Position numbers and translations under genes: made by a program
NCBI GenBank assembly: GCA_913053875.1
Contig: CAJXGN010000001.1
Span: 310,001-374,000, forward strand
DNA length: 64,000 bases
Direction: 5' to 3'
From: an uncultured Agromyces sp.
GTDB taxonomy: Bacteria > Actinomycetota > Actinomycetes > Actinomycetales > Microbacteriaceae
The notes under the pieces: generated by a model
Database searches by the model: none
The model's input: only the letters and a program-made list of their open reading frames with translations
Told to the model about the DNA's origin: nothing
In this document: in pieces, positions 25,021 through 32,559 of the stretch
Position numbering within the stretch: the stretch's first letter is position 1
Layout of the letters: each line of letters starts with the position of its first letter

Positions 25021-25873
25021 CCCTCGTGAGGTCCCCCGTCGGCGAGTCGCCACCGGTCGGCGACCCGAACCAGTCGGTGAAGATGCGCCAGAAGTTCCGG
25101 TTGCCGTACGACGAGCACGAGTCCCCGGCGCCGTAGAGATTGGCGAGGGCAGCCTGGTTGGGGGTGTACGGCGTGTACAGGTAGAGGCCGGCCGTCGCCT
25201 GGTTGCGGATGTACACGGTCTTCGTGCCGCACGCGGAGTTCGGGTGGTAGAGGATCTGGTTGTTCCGGCCGGCGACGTAGGCACGGCCGTCGGGTGCGGC
25301 GGCATAGCGCTTGAACTGCAGTGCCGCCGTGTACACCTGGTTGAAGAAGCCGTAGAAGTTGGCATCGCAGTCCGCGGTGTCCGGGCACCCGTAGCCGGTC
25401 GCGCTGCGGTACTGGCGTGACGAAGGAGTCGCGTCGGAGACCAGGCTCTGCTCCTTCTCGATGAGCACGAGCAGCGCGCGCGGGTTGATGCCGCACGCAC
25501 GCCCGACTCGAACGATGATCTGCGCTGCCGTCTCGGAGCTCCGACCTTCGTAACGATCACACCGGCCCGCTTCGGCCGCGCGGGTCGGCGTCGACGTGGA
25601 GTAGTCCTTCAGGCACGGCGGGCCGGTCGTGCGGCAGACCGGGACGCGGGCTTCGAGGAATCGCTGGACCGCGCCCGAGTCCATCGCGTCGGCGTCGTAG
25701 AAGGTCGCGTCACTCACCAGGTAGCCGGCGTTGAAATCGGAGGCGTTCGCGGCGAGCGCCGGAACGGGCGCGAGGACCACCGCCGCACAGGCGACCGCGA
25801 ACGCGGCCGCCGTTGCCAGCACGGCCCGCCATCGCGCGCGCATCCGGCCCACGTACGGCACCGCCTGACGCAC
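23789..25873 (-). CDS. Secreted protein: N-terminal lysozyme-like domain plus four tandem repeats
   Basis: A 694-residue exported protein. A signal peptide ends near residue 42 (VLAPVPALAA). Residues 45-275 form a cysteine-containing domain (motifs GINPRALLVLIEKEQSLV, ATGYGCPDTADCDANFYGFF, GNRNFW..FTDWFG) found in many actinobacterial surface proteins and reminiscent of a transglycosylase/lysozyme fold, with glutamate in EKEQ as a possible catalytic residue. Four repeats of about 105 residues follow (about 285-376, 377-482, 483-589, 590-694), each with GWA-DPDTTDPIRVHVYVDG, HRVCAYGID and a C-terminal Cys, suggesting disulfide-linked beta domains. It is probably a cell-surface adhesin or wall enzyme. 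GTG start with GGAGGGGG; an in-frame ATG lies at 25843. Confidence 0.75.
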   Translation of the reverse strand: MRQAVPYVGRMRARWRAVLATAAAFAVACAAVVLAPVPALAANASDFNAGYLVSDATFYDADAMDSGAVQRFLEARVPVCRTTGPPCLKDYSTSTPTRAAEAGRCDRYEGRSSETAAQIIVRVGRACGINPRALLVLIEKEQSLVSDATPSSRQYRSATGYGCPDTADCDANFYGFFNQVYTAALQFKRYAAAPDGRAYVAGRNNQILYHPNSACGTKTVYIRNQATAGLYLYTPYTPNQAALANLYGAGDSCSSYGNRNFWRIFTDWFGSPTGGDSPTGDLTRVRGGYQAARVTGWATDANTTDPIRVHIYVDGVGKASVLADEPESSGRDRGFDVVVDGLTPGSHRVCAYGIDVGPGSNRLLGCELVTVPSGSPFGVIDSAWSAPGEIGLRGWAIDPDTTDPIRVHVYVDGVGRASIAADGVKEGLDRAKPGFGDEHAYERVITGVGPGTHRVCAYAINVEGGGNRSIGCRTVAMPSGSPVGALDIAASPDIGEIEVGGWAYDPDTTDPIRVHVYVDGRGAASIAADEPNPSTASVPPGYGDAHGFSRVVSGFSPGSHRVCAYGIDVGAGSNVLLGCATVEMPSGSPIGLIDEAWAPGGGGELSIRGWAFDPDTIDPIRVHVYVDGIGKASVEAGLEKTGLSNSFPGIGDFHGYRAELTGIEPGERRICAYGIDLVDPGSTRSLGCRTVTVP

Positions 25874-25903
25874 TCGGTCCCCCTCCGAAGTCGAACGGTC
25901 GTC

Positions 25904-25909
25904 ATGTTA
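25904..25909 (-). promoter_or_regulatory. -10 box of the repeat-protein gene
   Basis: TAACAT on the minus strand lies 30 nt before the GTG at 25873, leaving a short leader containing a GGAGGGGG ribosome-binding site. Confidence 0.45.
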
Positions 25910-26009
25910 GTTGCCCGTGCATGGATCACTTCGGAAGCGGGGACGGTCGGCGTGGCGGGCACCTGTCGGACGCCTTCGCTCGGCGACCGGATCGTCGACC
26001 GGCGCGATC

Positions 26010-26015
26010 TATACT
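26010..26015 (+). promoter_or_regulatory. -10 box of the Wzm/Wzt operon
   Basis: TATACT, one base off the TATAAT consensus, lies 33 nt before the ATG at 26049. GGAGGA at 26030-26035 is a ribosome-binding site, somewhat far (13 nt) from the ATG. No clear -35 hexamer is seen. It is the likely main promoter of the export operon. Confidence 0.6.
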
Positions 26016-26048
26016 GTTGACGCCCGACCGGAGGATTGACACAGACAC

Positions 26049-26942
26049 ATGAGCGCGCAGGAACGCTACGCACGCCTTGCGCGCGAACCCATGGTGGAGG
26101 TGGCGGGGAACGCCACGCCGGCCCGCTCGCTGCGGGAGATCCTGCACCGCCGCGACCTCTTGGCACTGCTGGTCCGTCGCGACCTGAAGGCGCGCTACAA
26201 GGACAGCGCACTCGGCGTGGTGTGGACGCTGGTGCGGCCGCTGACGCAGCTGCTCATCTACTACATCGTCATCGGCAAGTTCCTCGGGGCGGAGCGGGGC
26301 ATCCCGGAGTTCGCGATCTACGTGTTCACCGGGCTCACCGCGTACGGGCTCTTCAGCGAGATCGTCTCCGGCGGCACCTCGTCGATCGTCTCCAACAGCG
26401 GGCTCGTGAAGAAGGTCTACCTGCCGCGGGAGATCTTCCCGCTCGCGAGCGTGGGCTCGGCGCTGTTCAACTTCGGCATCCAGCTGATCATCCTCACCGC
26501 GGCGACGATCGTGCTCGGGAGCCCTCCGCTCACGGTCGACCTGGTCTACTTCATCCCGGCCGCACTCCTGCTCGTCTGCTTCGGCACCGCGCTCGGGCTG
26601 CTCCTCGCCGCGACGAACGTGTACCTGCGCGACCTCCAGTACCTGGTCGAGGTGCTGCTCATGATCTCGCTCTGGGCATCGCCGATCGTGTACTCGTGGG
26701 GCATGGTGCGCGACTTCCTGGGCGCCGGGGTCGCGCTCGACGTCTACACGAGCAATCCGGTCACCCTCGCGGTGCTCGGCTTCCAGAAGGCGTTCTGGCT
26801 GGCCGGCGCCGAGGTCGGCGCTCCGTACCCCGACGACCTGATGCTGCGCCTGTGGATCACCGTCGGGGTGAGCGTCGTGCTCATCGTCGTCTTCCAGCGG
26901 GTGTTCGCGCGCCTGCAGGGCAACTTCGCGCAGGAGCTCTGA
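26049..26942 (+). CDS. ABC-2 type polysaccharide exporter permease (Wzm-like)
   Basis: A 297-residue membrane protein with six membrane segments of the ABC-2 polysaccharide/teichoic-acid export family (Wzm, TagG). Typical features: the amphipathic N-terminal RRDLLALLVRRDLKARYKDSALGVVWTLVRPL coupling segment and NVYLRDLQYLVEVLLMISLWASPIVY near residue 198. It forms the membrane channel for lipid-linked glycan and works with the ATPase encoded 7 bp downstream. A TATACT promoter lies upstream. This pair indicates ABC-dependent polysaccharide export to the outer face of the cytoplasmic membrane. Confidence 0.9.
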   Translation: MSAQERYARLAREPMVEVAGNATPARSLREILHRRDLLALLVRRDLKARYKDSALGVVWTLVRPLTQLLIYYIVIGKFLGAERGIPEFAIYVFTGLTAYGLFSEIVSGGTSSIVSNSGLVKKVYLPREIFPLASVGSALFNFGIQLIILTAATIVLGSPPLTVDLVYFIPAALLLVCFGTALGLLLAATNVYLRDLQYLVEVLLMISLWASPIVYSWGMVRDFLGAGVALDVYTSNPVTLAVLGFQKAFWLAGAEVGAPYPDDLMLRLWITVGVSVVLIVVFQRVFARLQGNFAQEL

Positions 26943-26949
26943 ACCGCCG

Positions 26950-28173
26950 GTGACCAGTCCCGACCTCACGCCGAACCGCGAGCGTCCCACCATCGTCCAC
27001 GTCTCGGACGTCAGCAAGCGCTTCGTCATCCGCAAGGACAACTCGCTCAAGGAGCGCCTCGTCACGTTCGGCCGCGCCGGCCGTCGCCACCGCGAGGAGT
27101 TCTGGGCGCTTCGCGACGTGTCGATCGACCTCCGCGCCGGCACCACGATCGGTCTCATCGGCCACAACGGATCGGGCAAGTCGACCCTGCTCAAGGTGAT
27201 CGGCGGCATCATCGACCCCACGTCGGGCTCGGTCGCGCGCCGGGGCCGCATCGCCGCCCTCCTCGAGCTCGGCGCCGGCTTCCACCCCGACCTCACGGGG
27301 CGCGAGAACGTGTTCCTCAACGCCTCGATCCTCGGGCTCAGCCAGGAGGAGACGACAGAGCGGTTCGACGAGATCCTCCGGTTCTCCGGCATCGGGGACT
27401 TCATCGACACGCAGGTCAAGTTCTACTCCTCGGGCATGTACGTGCGGCTCGCGTTCGCGGTGGCCGTGCACACCGACCCCGACCTGCTCCTCGTCGACGA
27501 GGTGCTCGCCGTCGGCGACGAGGCGTTCCAGCGCAAGTGCCTCGACAAGATCCGCCAGTTCCAGACCGAGGGCCGCACGATCGTCCTGGTCACCCACAAC
27601 CTCAACCAGGTCACCGAGCTCTGCGACCGTGCCGTCCTGCTCGACCACGGCCGAGTGGTGCACGACGGAGCGACCACCACCGCCGTGGAGCGCTTCCGCG
27701 ACCTCCTCGAGGAGGCGCGCGTCGCCGAGGAGGCCGAGTCCGACGCCGAGCCGGCGCCCACGGGGAGCGTCGTCGAGACCGTGGTGCACGCGGTCGGCCG
27801 CGAGCCCGGCGACCCCGTCGCCCCGGGCGACGACCTGCGGATCGCGGTCACCATGGAGCATCCGACCGGCCTCGACGACTGGGTCTGCGCGATCCAGGTC
27901 GCGACCCCCCTCGGTCCTGCGATCTGGGGCACGACCTCCGCACGGCTCACCGACGACCTCGGCACCCTGCGCGGCGAGCGCACGGTCGAGTTCATCGTCA
28001 AGGACAGCCCGTTCGCCGGCGGCAGGTACTTCATCCACGCATCGCTCATGACGACAGCGGGCGTGCACCTGTTCGATGTCGCGCAGGCAGCCTCGTTCAC
28101 CGTGCCGTACGACGAGCGGCTGACCGGCGTCGTCCACGCGGAGACGGAGTTCTCGGGCGATGTCGAGCGCTGA
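26950..28173 (+). CDS. Polysaccharide exporter ATP-binding protein (Wzt-like) with C-terminal domain
   Basis: A 407-residue ATPase. Residues 15-240 form the nucleotide-binding domain: Walker A GHNGSGKSTLLK near residue 74, the family Q-loop region, signature YSSGMYVRLAFAVAVH near residue 159, and Walker B LLLVDEVLAVGDE near residue 180. The YSSGM signature marks the Wzt/TagH subfamily. Residues 275-400 form a beta-rich Wzt_C-like domain, which in E. coli O8/O9a Wzt binds the modified end of the glycan and times export. The GTG start lies 7 bp after the permease gene. Its 3' end overlaps the next glycosyltransferase gene by 14 bp. Confidence 0.9.
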   Translation: MTSPDLTPNRERPTIVHVSDVSKRFVIRKDNSLKERLVTFGRAGRRHREEFWALRDVSIDLRAGTTIGLIGHNGSGKSTLLKVIGGIIDPTSGSVARRGRIAALLELGAGFHPDLTGRENVFLNASILGLSQEETTERFDEILRFSGIGDFIDTQVKFYSSGMYVRLAFAVAVHTDPDLLLVDEVLAVGDEAFQRKCLDKIRQFQTEGRTIVLVTHNLNQVTELCDRAVLLDHGRVVHDGATTTAVERFRDLLEEARVAEEAESDAEPAPTGSVVETVVHAVGREPGDPVAPGDDLRIAVTMEHPTGLDDWVCAIQVATPLGPAIWGTTSARLTDDLGTLRGERTVEFIVKDSPFAGGRYFIHASLMTTAGVHLFDVAQAASFTVPYDERLTGVVHAETEFSGDVER

Positions 28174-29038
28174 CGCGGTCGCCGCACCCGCGGTCGCGGT
28201 CGTCACGGTCGCCTACCACTCCGAGGATGCCCTCGAGGGGTTCTTCCGCACGCTTCCGGGCGCGCTCGACGGCGTGGCCGCCGAGGTGGTGGTGGTCGAC
28301 AACGCGTCAGCCGACCGCGACGGCTCGGCCGAGCGGGCCCGCCGTGGCGGTGCCGCCTTCGTCGGTCTCGACGAGAACCTCGGCTACGGCGCGGGTGCCG
28401 ACGCCGGAGTCGCGGCGCTGCGCACGCGACCGGACTACGTGGTGATCGCCAACCCCGACGTGGAGTTCACCGACGGGGCGATCCGGGCGCTGCTCGAGGC
28501 CGCCGACGCGGTGCCCGAGGGCGCGGCCTTCGGACCGCGTATCGTCGACGAGCACGGCGTCGTGTACCCGTCCGCTCGTCGGTTCCCGCGCATCGGCACC
28601 GGGGTCGGTCACGCCCTCCTGGGACGCATCGCTCCGGGCAACCCGTGGTCACGCGCCTATCGCGCCGAGGACGACCACGGCAGCCACCGTCGCGAGACCG
28701 ATTGGCTCTCCGGCGCCTGCCTGCTCCTGCGCCGCTCCGCCTACGACGCGGTCGGCGGCTTCGACCACGACTACTTCATGTACTTCGAGGACGTCGACCT
28801 GGGCCAGCGCCTCGCGGACGCCGGCTGGCACAGCATCTACGTGCCGGATGCCGTGGTCGTGCACTTCGGGGCCCGGTCGACCTCGCTCGTGGCCGGCCAG
28901 ATGGATCGCGCGCATCACGCCAGCGCCTATCGCTACCTCTCCCGCGTCTACCGCCGCTGGTACCACGCGCCGCTCCGCCTGGCGCTCCGGGCGGGCCTCG
29001 GCGTACGCGCCCGAGCGCTCCGTCGCGTCGACGGCTGA
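28160..29038 (+). CDS. Glycosyltransferase family 2 (rhamnosyltransferase-like)
   Basis: A 292-residue GT2 enzyme of the WbbL/RfbF kind. Motifs: VTVAYHSEDALEGFF near the N-terminus, VVVDNASADRDG near residue 44, NPDVEFTDGAIRALLEAA near residue 95 (metal-binding region), and WLSGACLLLRRSAYDAVGGFDHDYFMYFEDVDLGQRLADAG near residue 175, with the catalytic-base region FEDVD. It is homologous to bacterial rhamnosyltransferases, fitting the dTDP-rhamnose genes nearby. It starts inside the end of the Wzt-like gene, so the genes are co-translated. The acceptor is unknown. Confidence 0.87.
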   Translation: MSSADAVAAPAVAVVTVAYHSEDALEGFFRTLPGALDGVAAEVVVVDNASADRDGSAERARRGGAAFVGLDENLGYGAGADAGVAALRTRPDYVVIANPDVEFTDGAIRALLEAADAVPEGAAFGPRIVDEHGVVYPSARRFPRIGTGVGHALLGRIAPGNPWSRAYRAEDDHGSHRRETDWLSGACLLLRRSAYDAVGGFDHDYFMYFEDVDLGQRLADAGWHSIYVPDAVVVHFGARSTSLVAGQMDRAHHASAYRYLSRVYRRWYHAPLRLALRAGLGVRARALRRVDG

Positions 29039-29086
29039 GCGACCCGCGACGCGCCGCCCTCGGCAATCGCCCAGCACCGGGTCGAC

Positions 29087-29092
29087 TAGGAT
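29087..29092 (+). promoter_or_regulatory. -10 box upstream of the flippase-like gene
   Basis: TAGGAT lies in the 176-bp gap between the glycosyltransferase stop and the flippase-like GTG, giving a predicted start near 29099 and a leader of about 115 nt that contains the short open frame at 29147-29218. Confidence 0.4.
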
Positions 29093-29146
29093 TTGCGGGG
29101 CGCATCGCCCGCCGACTCGTTCCCCCACCTGATCCCGGAGCCTTCG

Positions 29147-29218
29147 TTGCCGAACTCACCCACGCGGACCGCGAACGGTTCCGTCGCCGACGCCACCGAC
29201 CGCGAGGAGCTCGCGTGA
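29147..29218 (+). CDS. Possible 23-residue leader ORF or frameshifted N-terminus of the flippase-like gene
   Basis: A TTG-initiated frame of 23 codons (MPNSPTRTANGSVADATDRE then ELA) ends with TGA that overlaps the GTG at 29215 as GTGA. GGAG lies 6 nt before the TTG. Third codon positions are G or C in about 21 of 23 codons, as in real genes here, whereas the frame continuous with the flippase shows no such bias. Either it is a translationally coupled leader peptide, or a one-base indel near 29210-29220 has split off the natural polar N-terminus of the downstream protein. Confidence 0.4.
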   Translation: MPNSPTRTANGSVADATDREELA

Positions 29219-30183
29219 CGGCGGCCGATCCCCGGCGGAAGCTGCTCAAGCGGGCGCTCCGCTGGCTGGTGACGATCGCGGTGGTCGCCATGGTCGGCTA
29301 CTTCTTCGCGGTGACGCTCGCTCGGAACTGGGACGACGTCGCGGCGGCCGACATCGGGTTCGACTGGACCTGGGTGCTGTCCACGCTCCTCTTCGCGGGG
29401 GCAGTGCTCGTCACCGGACTGCTCTGGGGCCGGCTCCTGCGGCGCCTCGACGGGACGCGGATCGCGGCCACCGAGGCGATGGCCGTGCAGACCCTCTCCT
29501 GGCTGCTGAAGTATGTTCCCGGGCAGGTCGGATCGGTCGTCAACAAGGTGCTCTGGGCCGGCAAGCGCGGCATCAGCCGCACGGTGGTGATCATCTCGTT
29601 CGTCTACGAGAACGTGCTGCTCCTGATCGCCTCGCTGGTCCCCTCGACCCTCATCCTGCTGCTCGTGCTCGGCGTCGACCTGTTCGGTGAGAACCCCGTC
29701 ACGCTGCTGGTGCCGCTGCTCGCGCTGATCCCGCTCGGGCTGGTGATGTGGAAGCCGTTCTTCCATCGGATGGTGAACCTCGCTGCTCGGCGCACGCTCA
29801 AGTCCGAGGTGCCCGAGGAGTACTTCCTCTCGACACCGCAGACCCTCGCGAGCATCGCCGAGTTCCTGCTGCCCCGCCTCGTCAACGCCGTCGGCTTCGT
29901 GATGCTCGCCGCGACGGTCACCGAGGTGACCCCGGCCGAGTGGCTGCCGTTCGGCGCCGCGTACGTGCTCGCCGGCGGCGTCGGGCTGCTCGCCCTCTTC
30001 GTGCCGAGCGGCATCGGCGTCCGCGAAGCCGTCATCGTCCTCATCCTCAGCCAGTACACGACCACCGCGCAGGCGATCATCATCGCGCTGCTCGCCCGCC
30101 TGCTCAGCACGCTGGGTGACGCGGTCGTCGCGCTCGTGTACATCGCGCTGCGTCGCACCATCCCGAAGGAGACCCGCCCATGA
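29215..30183 (+). CDS. Flippase-like / lysylphosphatidylglycerol synthase TM-region family protein
   Basis: A 322-residue protein with eight membrane segments of the UPF0104/LPG_synthase_TM (AglD/YbhN) family. Landmarks: SWLLKYVPGQVGSVVNKVLWAGKRG near residue 85 with the KYxPGxVG family signature, and LFVPSGIGVREAVIVLIL near residue 260 carrying the P-x-G-x-G-x-R-E motif. These proteins are linked to lipid-linked sugar handling or glycosyl transfer across membranes, so here it may flip or modify a polyprenyl-linked intermediate. GTG start with GAGGAG 6 nt upstream. The stop overlaps the next start as ATGA. Confidence 0.82.
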   Translation: MTAADPRRKLLKRALRWLVTIAVVAMVGYFFAVTLARNWDDVAAADIGFDWTWVLSTLLFAGAVLVTGLLWGRLLRRLDGTRIAATEAMAVQTLSWLLKYVPGQVGSVVNKVLWAGKRGISRTVVIISFVYENVLLLIASLVPSTLILLLVLGVDLFGENPVTLLVPLLALIPLGLVMWKPFFHRMVNLAARRTLKSEVPEEYFLSTPQTLASIAEFLLPRLVNAVGFVMLAATVTEVTPAEWLPFGAAYVLAGGVGLLALFVPSGIGVREAVIVLILSQYTTTAQAIIIALLARLLSTLGDAVVALVYIALRRTIPKETRP

Positions 30184-31424
30184 GCCATCACGTCACGATC
30201 ATCGGATCCGCCCTGTCGGGGAACAAGGGCGCCGCCGCGATGCTCGAGAGCGCGGTGCAGACACTCGGCGACCGCCTGGGCGAGGTCGACTTCACGCTGC
30301 TCAGCATGTACCCGGAGGAGGATGCCGCGCAGAACCCCTACCCCAACCTCGAGGTCGTCGCCGCCGCGCCCCGCCAGCTCGGCGTGACCATCAACCTCCT
30401 CGCGCTCACCTATCGGCTGCTGCCGCCGGTGCGTCCGCTCATGCGGCGGCGCTCACGGGCGATCGGCGCACTCACGCGCTCCTCCGTGTTGCTCGACCAG
30501 GGCGGAATCACCTTCACCGACGGCCGTGAGAAGTTCCTCCTCTACAACGTGGCGTCGATCCTGCCGGCACTCAATACGCACACACCCGTGTTCAAGTGCG
30601 CCCAGGCGGTCGGGCCGTTCCGCAACCCGGTCAACCGCTGGGCGTCGAAGACGTTCCTGCCGAAGGTCCGCACGCTCGTCACCCGCGGGCGGATCACGCA
30701 CGAGTTCGCCGAGGGCCTCGGCCTCCGCAACCTGGTCGCGGGCGCCGATTACGCCTTCTCGCTGGAGCTCGACGGCTCCGAGCCGGCCGCCGTCGCCGAG
30801 CACGTCGACCTCGACTTCTTCGAGCACGGCGAGGTCGTGGGCATCTCCCCCAGCGTCGTGCTGCAGAAGAAGGTCGACGCGACGGGCGGCGACTACGCCG
30901 GCCAGCTCGTCGAGTTCATCGAGTGGGTGCGCTCGACCGGCCGCCGCGTCGTGCTCGTCCCGCACAGCGTCCGGACCGGCACCGAGAAGACGCACAACAA
31001 CGACCTGCCGCTGTGCCGATCGATCGCCGAGCGCCTGACGCCGGGCGAGGACCTGCTCGTGCTCGAGCGGGAGATGACCTCGCAGCAGCTCCGCTACCTG
31101 ATCGGTCGCTGCGACCTCTTCGTGGCGAGCCGCTTCCACGCGATGGTCTCCTCGCTCGCCATGCAGGTGCCGACCCTCGTGATCGGCTGGAGCCACAAGT
31201 ACGCCGAGGTGCTCGAGATGTTCGATCTGGAGGAGTGGGCGTTCGGTCACGACAAGCTCTCGCCCGCCCACCTCCGGGAGCGGTTCGAGGCCCTCGTGGC
31301 GCACGAGGCCGAGGTGCGCGAGCGCCTTGCGGTGCATCTGCCCGAGGTCAAGGCCCGCTCGTTGCAGCAGGCCGACCTCATCGCCGACCTCGTGCGCGGC
31401 GCCGACTCACCCTCCGACGCCTGA
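30180..31424 (+). CDS. Polysaccharide pyruvyl transferase family protein
   Basis: A 414-residue PF04230 protein, related to WcaK and CsaB. It begins with IIGSALSGNKGAAAMLES, the family's N-terminal nucleotide/phosphoenolpyruvate loop, and contains GISPSVVLQKK near residue 222, VVLVPHSV near residue 258, and CDLFVASRFHAMVSSLAMQVPTLVIGWSHKYAEVLEMF near residue 317, the SRFHAMVSSL signature. It transfers a pyruvate ketal from phosphoenolpyruvate to a sugar of the glycan, adding negative charge. It is coupled to the flippase-like gene by a 4-nt overlap. The acceptor sugar is unknown. Confidence 0.9.
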   Translation: MSHHVTIIGSALSGNKGAAAMLESAVQTLGDRLGEVDFTLLSMYPEEDAAQNPYPNLEVVAAAPRQLGVTINLLALTYRLLPPVRPLMRRRSRAIGALTRSSVLLDQGGITFTDGREKFLLYNVASILPALNTHTPVFKCAQAVGPFRNPVNRWASKTFLPKVRTLVTRGRITHEFAEGLGLRNLVAGADYAFSLELDGSEPAAVAEHVDLDFFEHGEVVGISPSVVLQKKVDATGGDYAGQLVEFIEWVRSTGRRVVLVPHSVRTGTEKTHNNDLPLCRSIAERLTPGEDLLVLEREMTSQQLRYLIGRCDLFVASRFHAMVSSLAMQVPTLVIGWSHKYAEVLEMFDLEEWAFGHDKLSPAHLRERFEALVAHEAEVRERLAVHLPEVKARSLQQADLIADLVRGADSPSDA

Positions 31425-31431
31425 GCCGCAC

Positions 31432-31437
31432 TACACT
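31432..31437 (+). promoter_or_regulatory. -10 box upstream of the DPM1-like gene
   Basis: TACACT lies 7 nt after the pyruvyl transferase stop and 47 nt before the ATG at 31485. The leader holds an A-rich GGAAAG ribosome-binding site. Confidence 0.45.
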
Positions 31438-31484
31438 GAACGCCGTCCGGTCCCCGCCGGCGGCACCGAAACGGAAAGACCAAC

Positions 31485-32486
31485 GTGAAGGTATTCGTCC
31501 AGATCCCCTGCCTCAACGAGGAGGAGACCCTCCCGCTCGTTCTCGAGAGCATCCCGAAGCAGATCCCCGGCGTCGACGAGCTCGAGATCCTCATCATCGA
31601 CGACGGCTCGACCGACCGCACCGTCGAGGTCGCGCGCGCACACGGCGTGCGGCACTTCGTGCACCACAATCGCAACATGGGACTGGCCCGGTCGTTCCGC
31701 GACGGCATCGACTACGCCCTCATGCACGGCGCCGACATCGTGGTCAACACGGACGGTGACAACCAGTACCCGCAGGACCGGATCCCCGACCTGGTCGCGC
31801 CGATCCTCGATGGGCGTGCGGACATCGTCATCGGCGACCGCCAGACCCACACGATCGAGCACTTCTCGTGGTTCAAGAAGCAGCTGCAGGCGCTCGGCAG
31901 CTGGGTGGTCAACCAGGCGGCCGGGACAAGGCTCCCCGACGCGGCGAGCGGCTTCCGCGCGTACTCGAAGGCGTCGCTGCTCCGCCTGAACATCGTCACG
32001 CAGTTCAGCTACTGCATGGAGACCATCATCCAGGCGGGCAACAAGCGCCTGAAGATCGAGAGCGTCGCGGTCGACACCAATGCGAAGACCCGGGAGTCGC
32101 GGCTCTTCTCGTCGATGGGCGAGCACGTGGTCAAGTCTGCGCAGGCCATCCTGCGCAGCTACCTCATGTTCAAGCCGTTCGTGTTCTTCGCGTGGATCGC
32201 CGCGATCATGTTCGTGGGCGCCCTGATCCCCTTCCTGCGGTACCTCGTGCTCATCACCGCGTTCGCCGAGGACGCCGGACAGCACATCCAGTCCCTGCTC
32301 CTCGGCGTCGCCCTGCTGGTCGGGGCCCTGCTCGCGTTCGCACTCGGGGTGCTCGCCGATCTCCTCCGCACGAACCGCGTGCTGCTCGAGGAGAGCCTCG
32401 AGCACACCAAGGCGGCTCGATACGGTGAGCCGCGCATCCCGCTCGCCCGCACCGCGCCGACGACGCAGTCCACGACCGCGGCCTGA
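31485..32486 (+). CDS. Polyprenyl-phosphate glycosyltransferase (GT2, DPM1/GtrB-like)
   Basis: A 333-residue enzyme with a cytosolic GT2 domain (residues 1-220) and two C-terminal membrane helices (about 226-250 and 266-292). Motifs: IPCLNEEETLPLVLESIP, IIDDGSTDRTVEVA near residue 38, and VNTDGDNQYPQDRIPDLV near residue 87, the DxDNQY signature of enzymes loading a sugar onto polyprenyl phosphate. The product would be a lipid-linked sugar donor for a membrane glycosyltransferase such as the neighbouring YfhO protein or the GtrA-associated system. It ends at a strong palindromic terminator. Confidence 0.9.
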   Translation: MKVFVQIPCLNEEETLPLVLESIPKQIPGVDELEILIIDDGSTDRTVEVARAHGVRHFVHHNRNMGLARSFRDGIDYALMHGADIVVNTDGDNQYPQDRIPDLVAPILDGRADIVIGDRQTHTIEHFSWFKKQLQALGSWVVNQAAGTRLPDAASGFRAYSKASLLRLNIVTQFSYCMETIIQAGNKRLKIESVAVDTNAKTRESRLFSSMGEHVVKSAQAILRSYLMFKPFVFFAWIAAIMFVGALIPFLRYLVLITAFAEDAGQHIQSLLLGVALLVGALLAFALGVLADLLRTNRVLLEESLEHTKAARYGEPRIPLARTAPTTQSTTAA

Positions 32487-32502
32487 CCCGCCGCAGCCGA
32501 GC

Positions 32503-32536
32503 ACGAAGGGCCCCGCCGATCGGCGGGGCCCTTCGT
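32503..32536. terminator. Bidirectional terminator, 34-bp perfect palindrome
   Basis: Two 17-bp arms (32503-32519 and 32520-32536) are exact complements, centred on GAT|CGG with the core AAGGGCCCCGCCGA. The hairpin lies between the convergent stops of the DPM1-like gene (32486) and the YfhO gene (32560). CTTCGTC follows on either strand, with few consecutive Ts. It should stop transcription in both directions. Confidence 0.85.
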
Positions 32537-32559
32537 CATGCGCAGCGGGGTGCCGGCGC

